Part shown: piece by piece, positions 32,900 through 42,993 of the stretch
How positions within the stretch are numbered: position 1 is the first letter of the stretch
How the letters are laid out: every line of letters begins with the position of its first letter
DNA from: Comamonadaceae bacterium UBA2334
GTDB taxonomy: Bacteria; Pseudomonadota; Gammaproteobacteria; Burkholderiales; Burkholderiaceae_C
Direction of reading: 5' to 3'
Length of the DNA: 43,887 nt
Assembly (NCBI GenBank): GCA_002344885.1
Contig: DDUQ01000030.1
Coordinates: 834 to 44,720 of the forward strand
Notes under the pieces: generated by a model
Told to the model about the DNA's origin: nothing
Database searches by the model: none
What the model saw: the letters and a program-made list of their open reading frames with translations, nothing else
Made by a program: the position numbers and the translations under genes

Positions 32900-32949
32900 A
32901 AATTTCATAGCATCTGTCGCTTTCAAAACAAGCGCTGGAGGCAATTTTT
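32900..32949. repeat. Dispersed repeat, copy 6b
   Basis: AAATTTCATAGCATCTGTCGC, then TTTCAAAACAAGCGCTGGAGG, then CAATTTTT, is a well-matched copy in the orientation opposite to copy 6a. It lies 21 bases beyond the putA stop codon. With 6a it can form a long imperfect hairpin in the putA transcript. Confidence 0.75.
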
Positions 32950-32969
32950 GTGTTTGAGGATGTCGCCCG

Positions 32970-35900
32970 TCACGCCCCCAGCGTCATCAAACTGGCATTC
33001 CCGCCCGCTGCCGCCGTGTTGGTGCTGACGCTGCGCTCGGCCACCAGCCGGGCCAGGGGTACGGGCGCACCGGGGGGAAGGGTGGTCAGCGTGACGATGG
33101 CACCAGGGCGCTGCGACAGCACTTGTGCCGTGTGCAGGTGGTCTGTAGGTTGGCCGTGGCACAAAGCGGCGTCGGCATCTGCCCGCGCCCAATCGTTGCG
33201 CAGCTCGATGTGCGCCTGGACCTTGGGTGGCAGGGCTGCATGCAGGCTGGCGGCGACCGGGTGGTGGCTGTCCCACACGGCTGTGCTGCCAACCGCCAGC
33301 ACAGCGGCCAGTTGGGTCAGCAGGTCGTCTGCGGCGTTGGGCTGCTGCCCCACGGTGCACAGCACGTGCTGGCGGGCGTGCACCTGGTACACGTTGCGTT
33401 CGCCGGTGGGGCCCGGCAGTGTGGCCTGCAAACCTGCGGGGTTGCAGGCTGCCAGACGGGCGCACTGGTGGGACAGTGGCAGCCGGTTCTGCGCCGCTGC
33501 CCAGTCATGCATGGCCTGCAGCGCGGGTTTGGCCTGGGGCAGGCCCACGGCACCGCTGGCCTGCACGCTGCGCAGGGCGGCGTCGTCAGGGCTGTGCGCC
33601 AGCAGGCGCAGCAGGTACAGCGGGCCACCCGCCTTGGGGCCGGTGCCCGACAGGCCTTCGCCCCCAAACGGTTGCACGCCCACTACCGCGCCCACCATGT
33701 TGCGGTTGACATATACGTTGCCGGCATGGGTGTGGTCGATCACCTGGACAATGGTTTCGTCGATGCGCGTGTGGATGCCCAGCGTCAGCGCGTAGCCGGT
33801 GTCGTTGATCTGCTGCAGCAAAGTGGGCAGGTCGGCACGGCGGTAGCGCACCACGTGCAGCACGGGGCCGAACACCTCACGGCCCAGTTCGGCCAGATCG
33901 TCCAGTTCGATCAGGGTCGGCTGCACGAAAGTGCCTGCGGCGCGGTCGGTGCTGCTGGCATGTGCCAGGCGGTGCACGCGGTGGCCCGTGTCGGCCATGC
34001 GCTGCACGTGGGCCTCGATAGTGGCTTGCGCCCGGGCGTCAATCACCGGTCCCATGTCGGTGTGCAGCTGGGCGGGTGTGCCCATGCGGATTTCGGCCAT
34101 CGCGCCCTTGAGCATGTGCAGCAGGCGGTCGGCCACGTCTTCCTGCACGCACAGCACGCGCAGGGCCGAGCAGCGCTGGCCTGCGGCTTCGAAGGCAGAC
34201 GCCACGGCGTCGGTGGCCACTTGTTCCAGCAGGGCAGATGAATCGACCACCATGCAGTTCTGGCCACCGGTTTCGGCCACCAGCGGCACGGCCTGGCCGT
34301 GGGCGTTCAGCCGCTGCGCCAGCGTGGTTTGCAGGGCGCGGGCGGTTTCGGTGGAACCGGTGAACAGCACGCCTTGGGTGCGAGCGTCGGCCACCAGTGG
34401 CTGGCCCACGTCTTTGCCGTAGCCGGGCAGCAGTTGCACGGCGGCGGGCGGCACCCCGGCTTGCCACAGCAGGCGCACGGCCAGGGCGGCAATGGCGGGG
34501 GTGGCTTCGGCCGGTTTGGCCAGCACGGTGTTGCCGGCGGCCAGGGCGGCAGCCACCTGCCCCATGAAGATGGCCAGCGGGAAGTTCCACGGGCTGATGC
34601 ACACCACCGCGCCCAGCGGGCGGTGGGTGGCGGGGTCGAACTCGCGCCGCACCTGGGCGGCGTAGTAGCGCAGGAAGTCCACCGCCTCGCGCACCTCGGC
34701 CACGGCGTGGGACCAGGTTTTGCCTGCCTCGCGCACCAGCAGGGCCATGGCGCGGGGCGTGTCGGCTTGCAACAGGTGGGCGGCTTGCTCCAGCAGGGCG
34801 GCGCGCTGGGCGGGGGGCACAAGGGCCCAAGCGGGTGCAAAGTCGGCGGCGGCTTGCAGCGCGGCGTTCACTTCGGCGGGCGTGGCGTGGCGCACGCTGC
34901 CCACAGTGTCGGCGTGGTCGGCGGGGTTGATGATGGGCAGGCTGGCGGGCAACGTGTCTGCCACAGTTCCGGTTGCTGCGTCAGGCCGGGTGGCCAGCAT
35001 GGGCTCAACCTGTGCCGGTTCGCCGCAGGCGGCCATGTGCGCGGCCAGCTGGCGCAGCGTGGGCTCGTGTGCCAGGTCTGGCCCGGTGGAGTTGGTGCGT
35101 GCTGCGCCGTACAGCGCAGCGGGCAGGGGAATGTGCGGGTGGGGGTGGCCCAGGCCGCGTTCGGTTTGCGCGGCCTCGGCGTGCAGGCGTTGCACGGGGC
35201 ATTGCACCAGGTCGTCCACTGACACGGCCTCGTCTGCCATGCGGTTCACGAAAGAGCTGTTGGCACCGTTTTCCAGCAGGCGGCGCACCAGGTAGGCCAG
35301 CAGCGTTTCGTGTGTGCCGACGGGGGCGTAAATGCGGCAGGGCCGGTCCAACTGGTTTGCGCCCACCACCTGGTGGTACAACGGTTCGCCCATGCCGTGC
35401 AGGCATTGGAATTCATACTGCCCTGGGGCCCACGCTCCCAGCTCTGCCTCGGCCAGGTGCATCAGCGCGGCCACGGTGTGGGCGTTGTGTGTGGCAAACT
35501 GGGGGTACACCGCGTCGGGCGCAGCCAGCAGCTTGCGGGCGCAGGCCAGGTACGACACATCGGTGTGGTGTTTGCGGGTGTAAACCGGGTAGTCGGCCTG
35601 GCCGTCCAGTTGGGCGCGCTTGACCTCGCTGTCCCAGTACGCGCCTTTCACCAGGCGGATCATCAGCCGGTGGCCGGTGCGCCGGGCCAGGTCCACCACC
35701 CAGTCAATCACAAACGGGCAGCGCTTCTGGTAAGCCTGAATCACAAAGCCGATGCCGTGCCAGCCTTGCAGCGCAGGGGCGGTGCACAGGGCTTCCAGCA
35801 GGTCCAGCGAAATGTCGAGCCGGTCGGCTTCTTCAGCGTCAATGTTCAGGCCAATGTCGTACTGCCGCGCCAGGGTGGTCAGGTGCAGCACACGGGGCAG

Positions 35901-36731
35901 CAGTTCGTCCAGCACACGCTGGTGTTGGGCGCGGCTGTAGCGCGGGTGCAGGGCCGACAGTTTGATGGAAATGCCCGCACGCTCCACCACGCCGGGTCCT
36001 TTGGCGCTTTGGCCGATGGCGTGGATGGCCTGTTCGTAGGCCACCAGGTAACGTTGCGCGTCGTCCGCCGTCAGCGCGGCCTCGCCCAGCATGTCGTACG
36101 AGTAGCGAAAGCCCTTGGCCTCCATCTCACGGGCGCGCTCCAGCGCCTGGCCAATGGTTTCGCCGGTCACGAACTGCTCGCCCAGCATGCGCATGGCCAT
36201 GTCCACGCCCTTGCGGATGAGCGGCTCGCCGCTCTTGCCCACCAGCCGGGTGAGCGAGTCCATCAGCGCGCCCTCGCGGTGGGTGGCCACCAGCTTGCCA
36301 GTCAGCAGCAGGCCCCACGACGCGGCGTTGACAAACAGCGAGTCGCTGCGGCCCAGGTGCTGGTGCCAGTCGCCTTGGCCAATCTTGTCGCGGATCAGCG
36401 CGTCGCGCGTGGCGGCATCGGGAATGCGCAGCAGCGCCTCGGCCAGGCACATCAGCGCCACACCTTCTTCGCTGGACAGGGCGTATTCCTGCATCAGGCT
36501 TTGCACCCGCCCTGCACGGCCCCCTTGCACAGGGCCCTGGCGCAAGCCGCGCACCAACTGGCGGGCCAGTGCATCGGTGCGCTGGGCCAGGTTGCCTTCC
36601 AGCTGGGCCAGTGCCGCCAGTGGGGCCAGTGCTTCGGGTTCGGGCAGACGGGTGGCGCGGGCCATGGCCTCGCGCAGCGGGCTGCGGGTGGCCAGTGGGC
36701 CGCCAGGGGTGAAGTGTTTGCCGAGTGTCAT
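32970..36731 (-). CDS. putA: Bifunctional proline dehydrogenase / P5C dehydrogenase PutA
   Basis: PutA oxidises proline to glutamate in two steps. The 1253-residue protein has a proline dehydrogenase barrel (about 100-470), a delta-1-pyrroline-5-carboxylate dehydrogenase domain (about 570-1040) with catalytic Cys854 in GQRCSALRV, and a C-terminal aldehyde-dehydrogenase-like domain. It ends in the conserved motif ERSVSTNTAAAGGNASLMTLG. There is no N-terminal ribbon-helix-helix domain, so unlike E. coli PutA it should not repress its own gene; a separate regulator is expected. Two inverted repeats lie in the upstream gap. No proline permease gene is in the window. Confidence 0.96.
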   Translation of the reverse strand: MTLGKHFTPGGPLATRSPLREAMARATRLPEPEALAPLAALAQLEGNLAQRTDALARQLVRGLRQGPVQGGRAGRVQSLMQEYALSSEEGVALMCLAEALLRIPDAATRDALIRDKIGQGDWHQHLGRSDSLFVNAASWGLLLTGKLVATHREGALMDSLTRLVGKSGEPLIRKGVDMAMRMLGEQFVTGETIGQALERAREMEAKGFRYSYDMLGEAALTADDAQRYLVAYEQAIHAIGQSAKGPGVVERAGISIKLSALHPRYSRAQHQRVLDELLPRVLHLTTLARQYDIGLNIDAEEADRLDISLDLLEALCTAPALQGWHGIGFVIQAYQKRCPFVIDWVVDLARRTGHRLMIRLVKGAYWDSEVKRAQLDGQADYPVYTRKHHTDVSYLACARKLLAAPDAVYPQFATHNAHTVAALMHLAEAELGAWAPGQYEFQCLHGMGEPLYHQVVGANQLDRPCRIYAPVGTHETLLAYLVRRLLENGANSSFVNRMADEAVSVDDLVQCPVQRLHAEAAQTERGLGHPHPHIPLPAALYGAARTNSTGPDLAHEPTLRQLAAHMAACGEPAQVEPMLATRPDAATGTVADTLPASLPIINPADHADTVGSVRHATPAEVNAALQAAADFAPAWALVPPAQRAALLEQAAHLLQADTPRAMALLVREAGKTWSHAVAEVREAVDFLRYYAAQVRREFDPATHRPLGAVVCISPWNFPLAIFMGQVAAALAAGNTVLAKPAEATPAIAALAVRLLWQAGVPPAAVQLLPGYGKDVGQPLVADARTQGVLFTGSTETARALQTTLAQRLNAHGQAVPLVAETGGQNCMVVDSSALLEQVATDAVASAFEAAGQRCSALRVLCVQEDVADRLLHMLKGAMAEIRMGTPAQLHTDMGPVIDARAQATIEAHVQRMADTGHRVHRLAHASSTDRAAGTFVQPTLIELDDLAELGREVFGPVLHVVRYRRADLPTLLQQINDTGYALTLGIHTRIDETIVQVIDHTHAGNVYVNRNMVGAVVGVQPFGGEGLSGTGPKAGGPLYLLRLLAHSPDDAALRSVQASGAVGLPQAKPALQAMHDWAAAQNRLPLSHQCARLAACNPAGLQATLPGPTGERNVYQVHARQHVLCTVGQQPNAADDLLTQLAAVLAVGSTAVWDSHHPVAASLHAALPPKVQAHIELRNDWARADADAALCHGQPTDHLHTAQVLSQRPGAIVTLTTLPPGAPVPLARLVAERSVSTNTAAAGGNASLMTLGA

Positions 36732-36778
36732 GATGCAGATGTGCCTTTGAACGTCAATGGATCGGCATCATCCGGATT

Positions 36779-36801
36779 TTTTGATGAATGTTTCACCAAA
36801 A
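36779..36801. promoter_or_regulatory. Inverted-repeat operator candidate upstream of putA
   Basis: TTTTGATGAA-TGT-TTCACCAAAA has 10-base arms that match at nine positions. It is centred about 60 bases before the putA start. The AT-rich ends and 3-base centre are in the style of Lrp/AsnC-family sites, which often control proline use when PutA lacks a DNA-binding domain. Confidence 0.5.
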
Positions 36802-36802
36802 T

Positions 36803-36832
36803 TTGCCGTTATGACTGCAAATAATGCGGCAA
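36803..36832. promoter_or_regulatory. Second inverted repeat upstream of putA
   Basis: TTGCCGTTAT (36803-36812) pairs with ATAATGCGGCAA (36821-36832) apart from a two-base insertion in the second arm. It lies one base beyond the first inverted repeat, about two helical turns apart centre to centre, which suggests a tandem operator. Confidence 0.4.
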
Positions 36833-36954
36833 TCACCCGTTGGGTTGCCAGCGCTGTGTGTTTGCCTGCCTGGCAGGTCCATGCTGCAAACGCTCTCTGT
36901 CAGCCTCGATGCCAAAAGGCCGTGGCTCAGCCCATCACTGCTTCATCCCGATGG

Positions 36955-38654
36955 TCAGCCAGCAGTGGCTGGCGGGTTTGCGCCGACTGGGCCAGGTTGT
37001 TCGGCCCATTCCACCCGGTTGCGCCCGGCGTGTTTGGCGGCGTACAGGGCGTGATCGGCCTGGGCCAGCAAGCTGTCAAGGGGCTCGTTGCGTTCAACCG
37101 CCCATTGCACGCCGCCGATGCTGACGGTGATGGCAATGCGGGTGCCATCGGCATCGGCCGGTGCCGCCTCCACGGCGGCGCGAATGCGCTCGGCCGTCAG
37201 GCGGGCCTCGGGTGCCGAGGTGTGGGGCAACAGAATTGAAAACTCCTCACCGCCCAACCTGCCCAGCAGGTCAGCTTGCCGCAGTTGGCTGTTGATGGTG
37301 GCTACAAAATGCTTCAGCACCTCGTCGCCCGCCGCGTGGCCGTAGGTGTCGTTGACCCGCTTGAAATGATCGATGTCCAGGCTGAGCACGCACAGGTCCA
37401 ACTGGTGGCGGGCAGAGCGGTCGCGCTCTTGTGCGAGCGTGTGCAAAAAATGGCGGCGGTTGGCGCAGCCGGTCAACGCATCGGTGCGCGCTTCTCGGGC
37501 GAGTGCCTGGTTCAGCGCCAGCAGCGCGGCCTGCTGCCCCTGTGTGGCAATCAGGTATTGCGCAGCCAGGCCCAGCAACAGGGCGGTCGCCAGCGCGAGC
37601 AGGCACACCAGGCAAACCACCACAGTTGGTCGCGCCGGTAGTTGGCCAGCGGCTCGCCGAGTGTGCGCATGGCGTACACCCGTAGCGAGCCGTCTTCGGT
37701 CGCTTGGCTGGCCATGACGTAGGGCTGCGAAAAAGTCCGCAGCCGGAACAGGGTGGGCGAGTCATCCACGGCCAGGGTGGTCAGCCCCGCAGGCTGGAAC
37801 TGGGTGCGTTTGTAGCGTGCGTCGCGCGCCTCTGTGGTCAGCGCGTTCACACCCGCGTCGGGCATGGCTTGCATGAGCCGTGACGGTTCGTGGGTCAGCA
37901 CGATGACACCCAGGTCATCTGTGACCACGGCGGTCATGCCCGCGATGGCGCGGCCCATGGCAGGGACTGGCATGTTGACCCCAACCATGCCGATGAACTG
38001 TCCATCGTTCAGCACCGGCGCTGACAAAAACAAGCCATAGACATTGGTGCTCCGGCCGATGGCAAATTGCCTACCTGGCTGGCCTTGTTGGGCAGCCTTA
38101 AAGTACGCCCGGTCGGCATAGTTGGTGCCGACGAACGGTGGCAGGCCTTCAGCATGGCCTTCGGCCACAGCATCGCCCGCGGCATTGGACAGCCAGAGTG
38201 AATTCACCTCGAAAAACTTCACGGTTCGCGTCAATCGTTCCGACATAGGGTTCAAATCGGGGTCGGCCAGCCACTGCGCACCACGTTCAGGTTGAGGGGT
38301 TTTTGAAGGTTCAACTTGAGGGCCGAACTTCGCCAGGGCCGTGACCACGGCTTGGTCGAGTGACAGGGTCTGGATCACGCTGCGGGCTTGCCCGAGTTGC
38401 ATGTTCAGGCTGGCGCTGGCAAGTGTGGCCTCGGTTTGGGCTTGGGCGTGTTCCTGTTGCACATAGGTATCGATGCGTGCGTTGGCAAACACCACAGAGC
38501 CCACCCAGGCCAACAGGCAGGCCACCGCAGCCCCTGCGGCCAATGCCGCTGCGATGGACCGGATACCGGTGCGCACCAGCCACGATGGCGGCTGTGGTGC
38601 TGCCGTATGGCCCGCCTCGGGCAGGGCGTTGTCAGTTGTTTGGGCTGTCGTCAT
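36955..38654 (-). pseudogene. Cache-GGDEF diguanylate cyclase, split by a frameshift
   Basis: Two adjoining frames make one gene. The first (from ATG 38652-38654) has an N-terminal helix, a periplasmic Cache sensor and the start of a second helix (YRRDQLWWF). The second continues the helix (CLVCLLALATALLLGLAAQY), a coiled linker and a full GGDEF domain with DIDHFKRVNDTYGHAAGD and the active site GGEEF. The frames meet near 37608-37625, where one base appears to be missing. The GGEEF site implies cyclic-di-GMP synthesis if the reading were restored. No slippery sequence is evident, so this is a true mutation or an assembly error. Confidence 0.82.
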
Positions 38655-38696
38655 CGGTGCATCCAAAACAGGGTCCGTACAGCCTGTGGGTGGCGT

Positions 38697-39818
<1,122 letters not shown>

Positions 39819-39923
39819 GGTGATAAATCCGGTGGGGCGGGAAATGTGGTGCGCCCCGAGGTAACGAAATGTAACGCCTTCGAATCTGTGCAGAGAGCCG
39901 GACCCGCGGAGAGCCGCTTGGGC

Positions 39924-40571
39924 TCACCCCGGGGTCAGCAGCACAATCAGCGCACCGGCTCCACCGTCAGATGGCCGTGCCTGCACAAACGCCAGCACTT
40001 CGTTCTTCTGCACCAGCCAGCGCTGGGTTTTGCTTTTGAGCACCGGTGTTTTGCCGGGTGACCCCAGGCCCTTGCCGTGCACCACGCGCACGCAGCGCCA
40101 GCCGACTTTGTGGGCCTCGCGCAGGAATTGGGCCAGCGCCACCCGGGCCTCGTCGCTGCGCAGGCCGTGCAGGTCGATCTGGCCCTGCAGGCTCCAATGG
40201 CCCCGGCGCAGCTTGCGCACCACTTCCGGGCTGATGCCGGGTCGGCGGTAGCTCAGGGTCTCGTCGGTGTCAAGCAGGCTTTCCACATCCCATTCGTCCG
40301 AAATGGCTTCCTGCATCACGGCCTGTTCATCCAGCTCCCGCTGGCGGGCGATGGGCAGGGCCGACTGCAGCCGCAGTTCGGCCCTGCGTTGCGATTTGAG
40401 CGGGCGCACCGGGCCCACAGCGTTGGCAAACAGGTTGCGCTCGGTCTCTGCCCGGCGCTGCGCCTCGGCTGCGGCAGCTCTGGCGGCCTGGCGCGCATGC
40501 TCCCGCGCCTGCAGCACCTGGCGGATGGCCAGCAGGCGGGCTTGAACGGGTGTCAATGCATCGTCGGCCAT
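39924..40571 (-). CDS. Smr-domain protein
   Basis: A 215-residue protein with a charged, Ala/Arg-rich coiled-coil N terminus (ARQAARAAAAEAQRRAETER) and a C-terminal Smr domain (about 120-215). The domain has the motifs GQIDLHGLRSDEA (DLHG) and RVVHGKGLGSPGKTPVLKSK (HGKG). Smr domains are MutS2-type nucleases or nucleic-acid-binding modules; E. coli SmrB cleaves mRNA at collided ribosomes. Which role applies cannot be seen. It lies 47 bases downstream of radC on the same strand. Confidence 0.9.
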   Translation of the reverse strand: MADDALTPVQARLLAIRQVLQAREHARQAARAAAAEAQRRAETERNLFANAVGPVRPLKSQRRAELRLQSALPIARQRELDEQAVMQEAISDEWDVESLLDTDETLSYRRPGISPEVVRKLRRGHWSLQGQIDLHGLRSDEARVALAQFLREAHKVGWRCVRVVHGKGLGSPGKTPVLKSKTQRWLVQKNEVLAFVQARPSDGGAGALIVLLTPG

Positions 40572-40618
40572 GGTGTGTCGGTCTGGTTGCGTCGGTGGGG
40601 ATGCGGGCGCGTCGGGGG

Positions 40619-41293
40619 TCAGACCAGCCCCATCTCGGCCATGCTGACCACGCCGCTGCGGGTGACCACAAAATGGTCGAGGACGCGCACGTCCACCAGT
40701 GCCAGTGTGGTTTTCAGGGTGCGGGTGAGGGCTTCGTCTGCGCTGGAGGGTTGGGCGTTGCCGCTGGGGTGGTTGTGCGCCAGCACCACGGCGGCGGCCT
40801 GGTGGTGAAGGGCGCGCAACACCACCTCGCGTGGGTAGACGCTGGTTTGCGTCAGCGTGCCCCGGAAGAGTTCTTCAAACGCCAGCAGCTTGTGCTGGCT
40901 GTCCAGAAAAATGATGGCAAACACCTCGTGCCCTTTGGCCCCCAGCTGCAGTTGCAGGTAGTCGCGCACGGCCTGGGGGCCGTCGAACACGGGGGTGTCC
41001 TGCATCTGCTGGGCCAGGGCACGGCGGGCCAACTCCAGCACGGCCACCACTTCGGCGCGTTTGGCGGGCCCGAGGCCCTTGATGGTTTTGAGCGCATCGG
41101 CCGAGGTGTGCAGCAACCCGGCCATGCCCCCGAACTGTTCCAGCAACTCCTGCGCCAGCACCACCACGCTTTTGCCCTGTATGCCGGTGCGCAGCAACAG
41201 GGCCAGCAGTTCGGCATCGCTGAGCGCCTGCGGGCCGCGTTGCAACAGCTTTTCGCGGGGGCGCGAGTCGGCGGGCAGTGCTTTGAGGTTCAT
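40619..41293 (-). CDS. radC: RadC family JAB/MPN-domain protein
   Basis: A 224-residue protein with an N-terminal UPF0758 region and helix-hairpin-helix (ADALKTIKGLGPAKRAEVVA). The C-terminal metal-binding JAMM motif is AHNHPSGNAQPSSAD. The name is historical: a direct DNA-repair role is doubtful, and the biochemical activity is unsettled. It starts at ATG 41291-41293 with MNLKALPADSRPREKLL, the usual family N terminus, and is divergent from slpA. Confidence 0.94.
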   Translation of the reverse strand: MNLKALPADSRPREKLLQRGPQALSDAELLALLLRTGIQGKSVVVLAQELLEQFGGMAGLLHTSADALKTIKGLGPAKRAEVVAVLELARRALAQQMQDTPVFDGPQAVRDYLQLQLGAKGHEVFAIIFLDSQHKLLAFEELFRGTLTQTSVYPREVVLRALHHQAAAVVLAHNHPSGNAQPSSADEALTRTLKTTLALVDVRVLDHFVVTRSGVVSMAEMGLV

Positions 41294-41356
41294 ATGTGGG
41301 AGCGGAGGCGTGCGGTCAATCAGGTGCGCGCTGACGGGTGCTTGCGGGCGGCTTTT

Positions 41357-41362
41357 TACAAT
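41357..41362 (+). promoter_or_regulatory. Possible -10 element for slpA-ispH
   Basis: TACAAT follows a T run in the 202-base gap between radC and slpA and would place a start near 41370. No convincing -35 box lies 17 bases upstream, so confidence is low. Confidence 0.3.
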
Positions 41363-41495
41363 ACGGGCAGTTTACGCACCCTGGCGGGTGTGTGCGGGCC
41401 GGCTGGTGTGATGCCCCGTCCGCTGCGGCAGACCTTTGCGGGTGCGCCGTTTGTGTCTGTGTTTTTCCCTCTCGGCGCACCAGCGCCTGCCTGCC

Positions 41496-41942
41496 ATGCC
41501 TTCAGTCGAACCCGGGTCTTTCCTCACGCTGCACTACCGCCTGTCCGGCGTGAACGGGCAGGACATTGTCAACACCTTCGGCGGCCAGCCGGCCACCCTG
41601 AGCCTGGGCACGGGTGAGTTGTCTCCCTCGCTGGAGGCCCGCCTGATCGGGCTGGAAGAGGGGGTGCACACGTCGTTCGACTTGCCCGCCGGCGAGGCAT
41701 TCGGCGAGCACCGCAGCGACCTGCAGCAATGGGTCGCCCGCAAACTGCTGGACAAGCTGGGCGACCCGCACGAGCGCTACACCGTGGGTGACGTGGTGCA
41801 GTTTCCCACGCCCGATGGCAGTGGCACCTACGCCGGTACGGTGCTGGATGTGCGCGACGATGGCGCGGTGCTGTTCGACTTCAACCACCCCCTGGCTGGT
41901 CAGGCGGTAGTGTTTGAAGTGCAACTGATCGGGGTGCTGTGA
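41496..41942 (+). CDS. slpA: FKBP-type peptidyl-prolyl isomerase SlpA
   Basis: A 148-residue FKBP of the SlyD/SlpA type. The FKBP core begins GSFLTLHYRLSGVNGQDIVNTF and continues with ELSPSLEARLIGLEEG. The inserted flap region is GEAFGEHRSDLQQWVARKLL, and the end is DFNHPLAGQAVVFEVQLI. It lacks the His-rich metal-binding tail of SlyD. It overlaps ispH by one base (TGATG, 41940-41944); the slpA-ispH pairing is common in proteobacteria. Confidence 0.93.
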   Translation: MPSVEPGSFLTLHYRLSGVNGQDIVNTFGGQPATLSLGTGELSPSLEARLIGLEEGVHTSFDLPAGEAFGEHRSDLQQWVARKLLDKLGDPHERYTVGDVVQFPTPDGSGTYAGTVLDVRDDGAVLFDFNHPLAGQAVVFEVQLIGVL

Positions 41943-42916
41943 TGGCCGATTCCCGTCAGGTGCTTGGTTCAGGTGCCGGTATCGTTCTGGCTGAACCGCG
42001 TGGGTTTTGCGCGGGGGTGGACCGCGCCATTGAGATCGTGGAGCACGCACTGGCCAAATTCGGTGCCCCCATCTATGTGCGCCACGAAATCGTGCACAAC
42101 ACGCATGTGGTAAATGACCTGAAGGCCCGTGGAGCCATCTTCATCGAAGACCTGGCTGAGGTGCCGCCAGGTGCCACGCTCATTTTTTCGGCGCACGGTG
42201 TCAGCAAGGCCGTGCAGGCCGAGGCTGCCCAGCGCGGGTTTCAGGTGTTCGATGCCACCTGCCCGCTGGTGACCAAGGTGCATGTGGAGGTGGCCAAGCT
42301 GGCCAAAGAGGGGTTCGAGTTCATCATGATCGGCCACAAGGGCCACCCCGAGGTCGAAGGTACCATGGGCCAGTTGAGCGAAGGCATACATCTGGTGGAA
42401 GATGTGGCCGATGTGGCTCGCGTCGCGCCACGTCAGACCGAGAGGCTGGCCGTGGTCACGCAGACCACGCTCAGCGTGGACGATGCGGCCGACATCACCG
42501 CAGCCGTCAAGGCACGCTTCCCGGCCATCCGCAGCCCCAAAATGCAGGACATTTGCTACGCCACGCAGAACCGGCAGGATGCCGTTAAGCTGATGAGCAA
42601 GCAGGTGGACGTGGTGGTGGTGGTGGGCAGCCCCACCAGTTCCAACAGCAACCGCCTGCGCGAGCTGGCTGCCCGCCTGGGTACGCCAGCCTACATGGTG
42701 GATGATGCCACCGAGTTGCACCCGGAATGGTTTGCAGGCAAGCAGACCGTGGGCATCACCGCTGGTGCGTCTGCTCCCGAGAAGCTGGTGCAGGGTGTGA
42801 TCGACCGTTTGCGCGAATTGGGCGCAGTGGCCGTGCGCAAGATGGATGGCATCGAAGAATCCGTGCGCTTTCCGCTGCCCAAAGGCTTGCGGATGGGCGA
42901 CGACGGAGAAGAATAA
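41942..42916 (+). CDS. ispH: 4-Hydroxy-3-methylbut-2-enyl diphosphate reductase IspH
   Basis: IspH makes IPP and DMAPP in the last step of the MEP pathway with a [4Fe-4S] cluster. The three cluster cysteines are in EPRGFCAGVDRAIEIVE (Cys23), FDATCPLVTKVH and QDICYATQNRQ. Substrate-binding segments SAHGVSK, GHKGHPEVEGTMGQ and VGSPTSSNSNRLRE are present. The 324-residue length is normal. The start at ATG 41942 overlaps the slpA stop, and the stop codon abuts dispersed repeat copy 7. Confidence 0.97.
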   Translation: MADSRQVLGSGAGIVLAEPRGFCAGVDRAIEIVEHALAKFGAPIYVRHEIVHNTHVVNDLKARGAIFIEDLAEVPPGATLIFSAHGVSKAVQAEAAQRGFQVFDATCPLVTKVHVEVAKLAKEGFEFIMIGHKGHPEVEGTMGQLSEGIHLVEDVADVARVAPRQTERLAVVTQTTLSVDDAADITAAVKARFPAIRSPKMQDICYATQNRQDAVKLMSKQVDVVVVVGSPTSSNSNRLRELAARLGTPAYMVDDATELHPEWFAGKQTVGITAGASAPEKLVQGVIDRLRELGAVAVRKMDGIEESVRFPLPKGLRMGDDGEE

Positions 42917-42968
42917 AATGCATAGCTGTCAGTGCTTTTCATGTAAGCGCTGGATGCCAATAATTATT
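42914..42968. repeat. Dispersed repeat, copy 7
   Basis: AAAATGCATAGCTGTCAGTG, then CTTTTCATGTAAGCGCTGGA, then TGCCAATAATTATT, has the family element order. It fills most of the gap between ispH and serS and begins at the ispH stop codon. Confidence 0.75.
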
Positions 42969-42993
42969 TAAATTTTCTTTTCAGAGTCACACC

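Noticed and set aside
37600..37640. Programmed -1 frameshifting as an explanation for the split GGDEF gene
   Set aside because: No slippery heptamer or obvious downstream structure is visible; a one-base deletion or sequencing error is simpler.
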